Positions 63,850 through 64,000 of a stretch of 64,000 nucleotides of DNA are shown in pieces; within the stretch, counting starts at the first letter, position 1, and each line of letters opens with the position of its first letter. The notes under the pieces are model-generated. The model did no database searches. It saw only the letters and a list, made by a program, of their open reading frames with translations, and was not told where the DNA came from. Both the position numbers and the translations under genes were made by a program. Origin of the DNA: JACVRW01 sp963827065 (GTDB taxonomy: Bacteria; Actinomycetota; Thermoleophilia; Solirubrobacterales; Thermoleophilaceae); NCBI GenBank assembly GCA_963827065.1, contig CAWGZM010000007.1, positions 248,001 through 312,000 of the forward strand, given 5' to 3'.

Positions 63850-64000
63850 ATGGCAGTGTCAACCACAACGACGACCTACGAGGGCGCGGAGCTGGTAGTC
63901 CACGTCGTCGGCGCGCGGCCGAACTTCGTGAAGATGGCTCCGCTCGTCGAGGCCCTGCGGCAGCGCGGCGTGAGCCGGCAGTTCGTGGTGCACACGGGCC
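63850..64000 (+). CDS. wecB: UDP-N-acetylglucosamine 2-epimerase, N-terminal part
   Basis: Produces UDP-ManNAc for surface polysaccharide. Only 50 codons are in the window before the right edge. The N-terminus MAVSTTTTTYEGAELVVHVV continues GARPNFVKMAPLVEALRQRG and QFVVHTG, the signature opening of non-hydrolysing WecB. It follows regulator 2 by 90 bases in the same direction. Confidence 0.9.
   Translation, partial: MAVSTTTTTYEGAELVVHVVGARPNFVKMAPLVEALRQRGVSRQFVVHTG

Overview
The window is about 70% GC, densely coded and full of four-base start/stop overlaps. It reads as chromosome from a high-GC actinobacterium, most likely of the Thermoleophilia/Solirubrobacterales type. The strongest taxonomic marker is the actinobacterial order mihF-gmk-rpoZ-coaBC; a PyrR-led pyrimidine operon, leaderless-looking starts and an LLM-type oxidoreductase beside a trehalose-synthase-like enzyme fit too. 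The genus assignment is inference from gene content only.

Region 1 (1-11.1 kb, minus strand) is housekeeping. A pyrimidine operon runs pyrR-pyrB-pyrC-carA-(NTF2-like gene)-carB-pyrK-pyrD and is followed by mihF, gmk, rpoZ and coaBC (cut by the window edge). A textbook PyrR-binding hairpin lies directly over the pyrR ribosome-binding area. Region 2 (11.2-14.2 kb) holds RNase Z, a small phosphodiesterase, a glucose-dehydrogenase-like enzyme and tRNA-Arg(CCG). Region 3 (14.2-19.3 kb), just downstream of the tRNA, is gene-poor: two cupins, a flavin amine oxidase, a secreted barrel protein, two decayed DUF2188 fragments, terminator-like hairpins, a short dispersed motif, an overlooked small membrane protein and a DUF4326 protein. 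Region 4 (19.3-27.7 kb) has a SAM-I riboswitch with terminator controlling threonine synthase plus a MoaD/ThiS sulfur carrier, then corA, a trehalose-synthase-like GH13 enzyme, a flavin oxidoreductase, an ECF sigma factor, a LysR regulator and a phosphomannomutase.

Region 5 (27.8-64 kb) is a surface-polysaccharide locus. It contains glycosyltransferases of the GT2 and GT4 types, an O-antigen-ligase-like polymerase, two Wzz-like proteins, a flippase, a GNAT/FemAB-like enzyme, beta-helix proteins, a giant secreted PIG-L deacetylase, three tandem zinc-ribbon C-methyltransferases, two SDR sugar enzymes and a glucose-1-phosphate cytidylyltransferase, which together suggest a branched CDP-sugar. 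It ends at the first codons of a UDP-GlcNAc 2-epimerase. The locus is bracketed by two copies of an unusual module: HEAT-repeat protein(s) followed by a LuxR-type response regulator (27.8-29.8 kb and 61.0-63.8 kb). The regulators are close paralogues, both lack the usual second acidic residue of the receiver pocket, and no histidine kinase is visible. A decayed 3' end of the phosphomannomutase gene lies near the far edge of the locus, so duplication and recombination have shaped it. The HEAT/regulator module is the best candidate here for an undescribed system.
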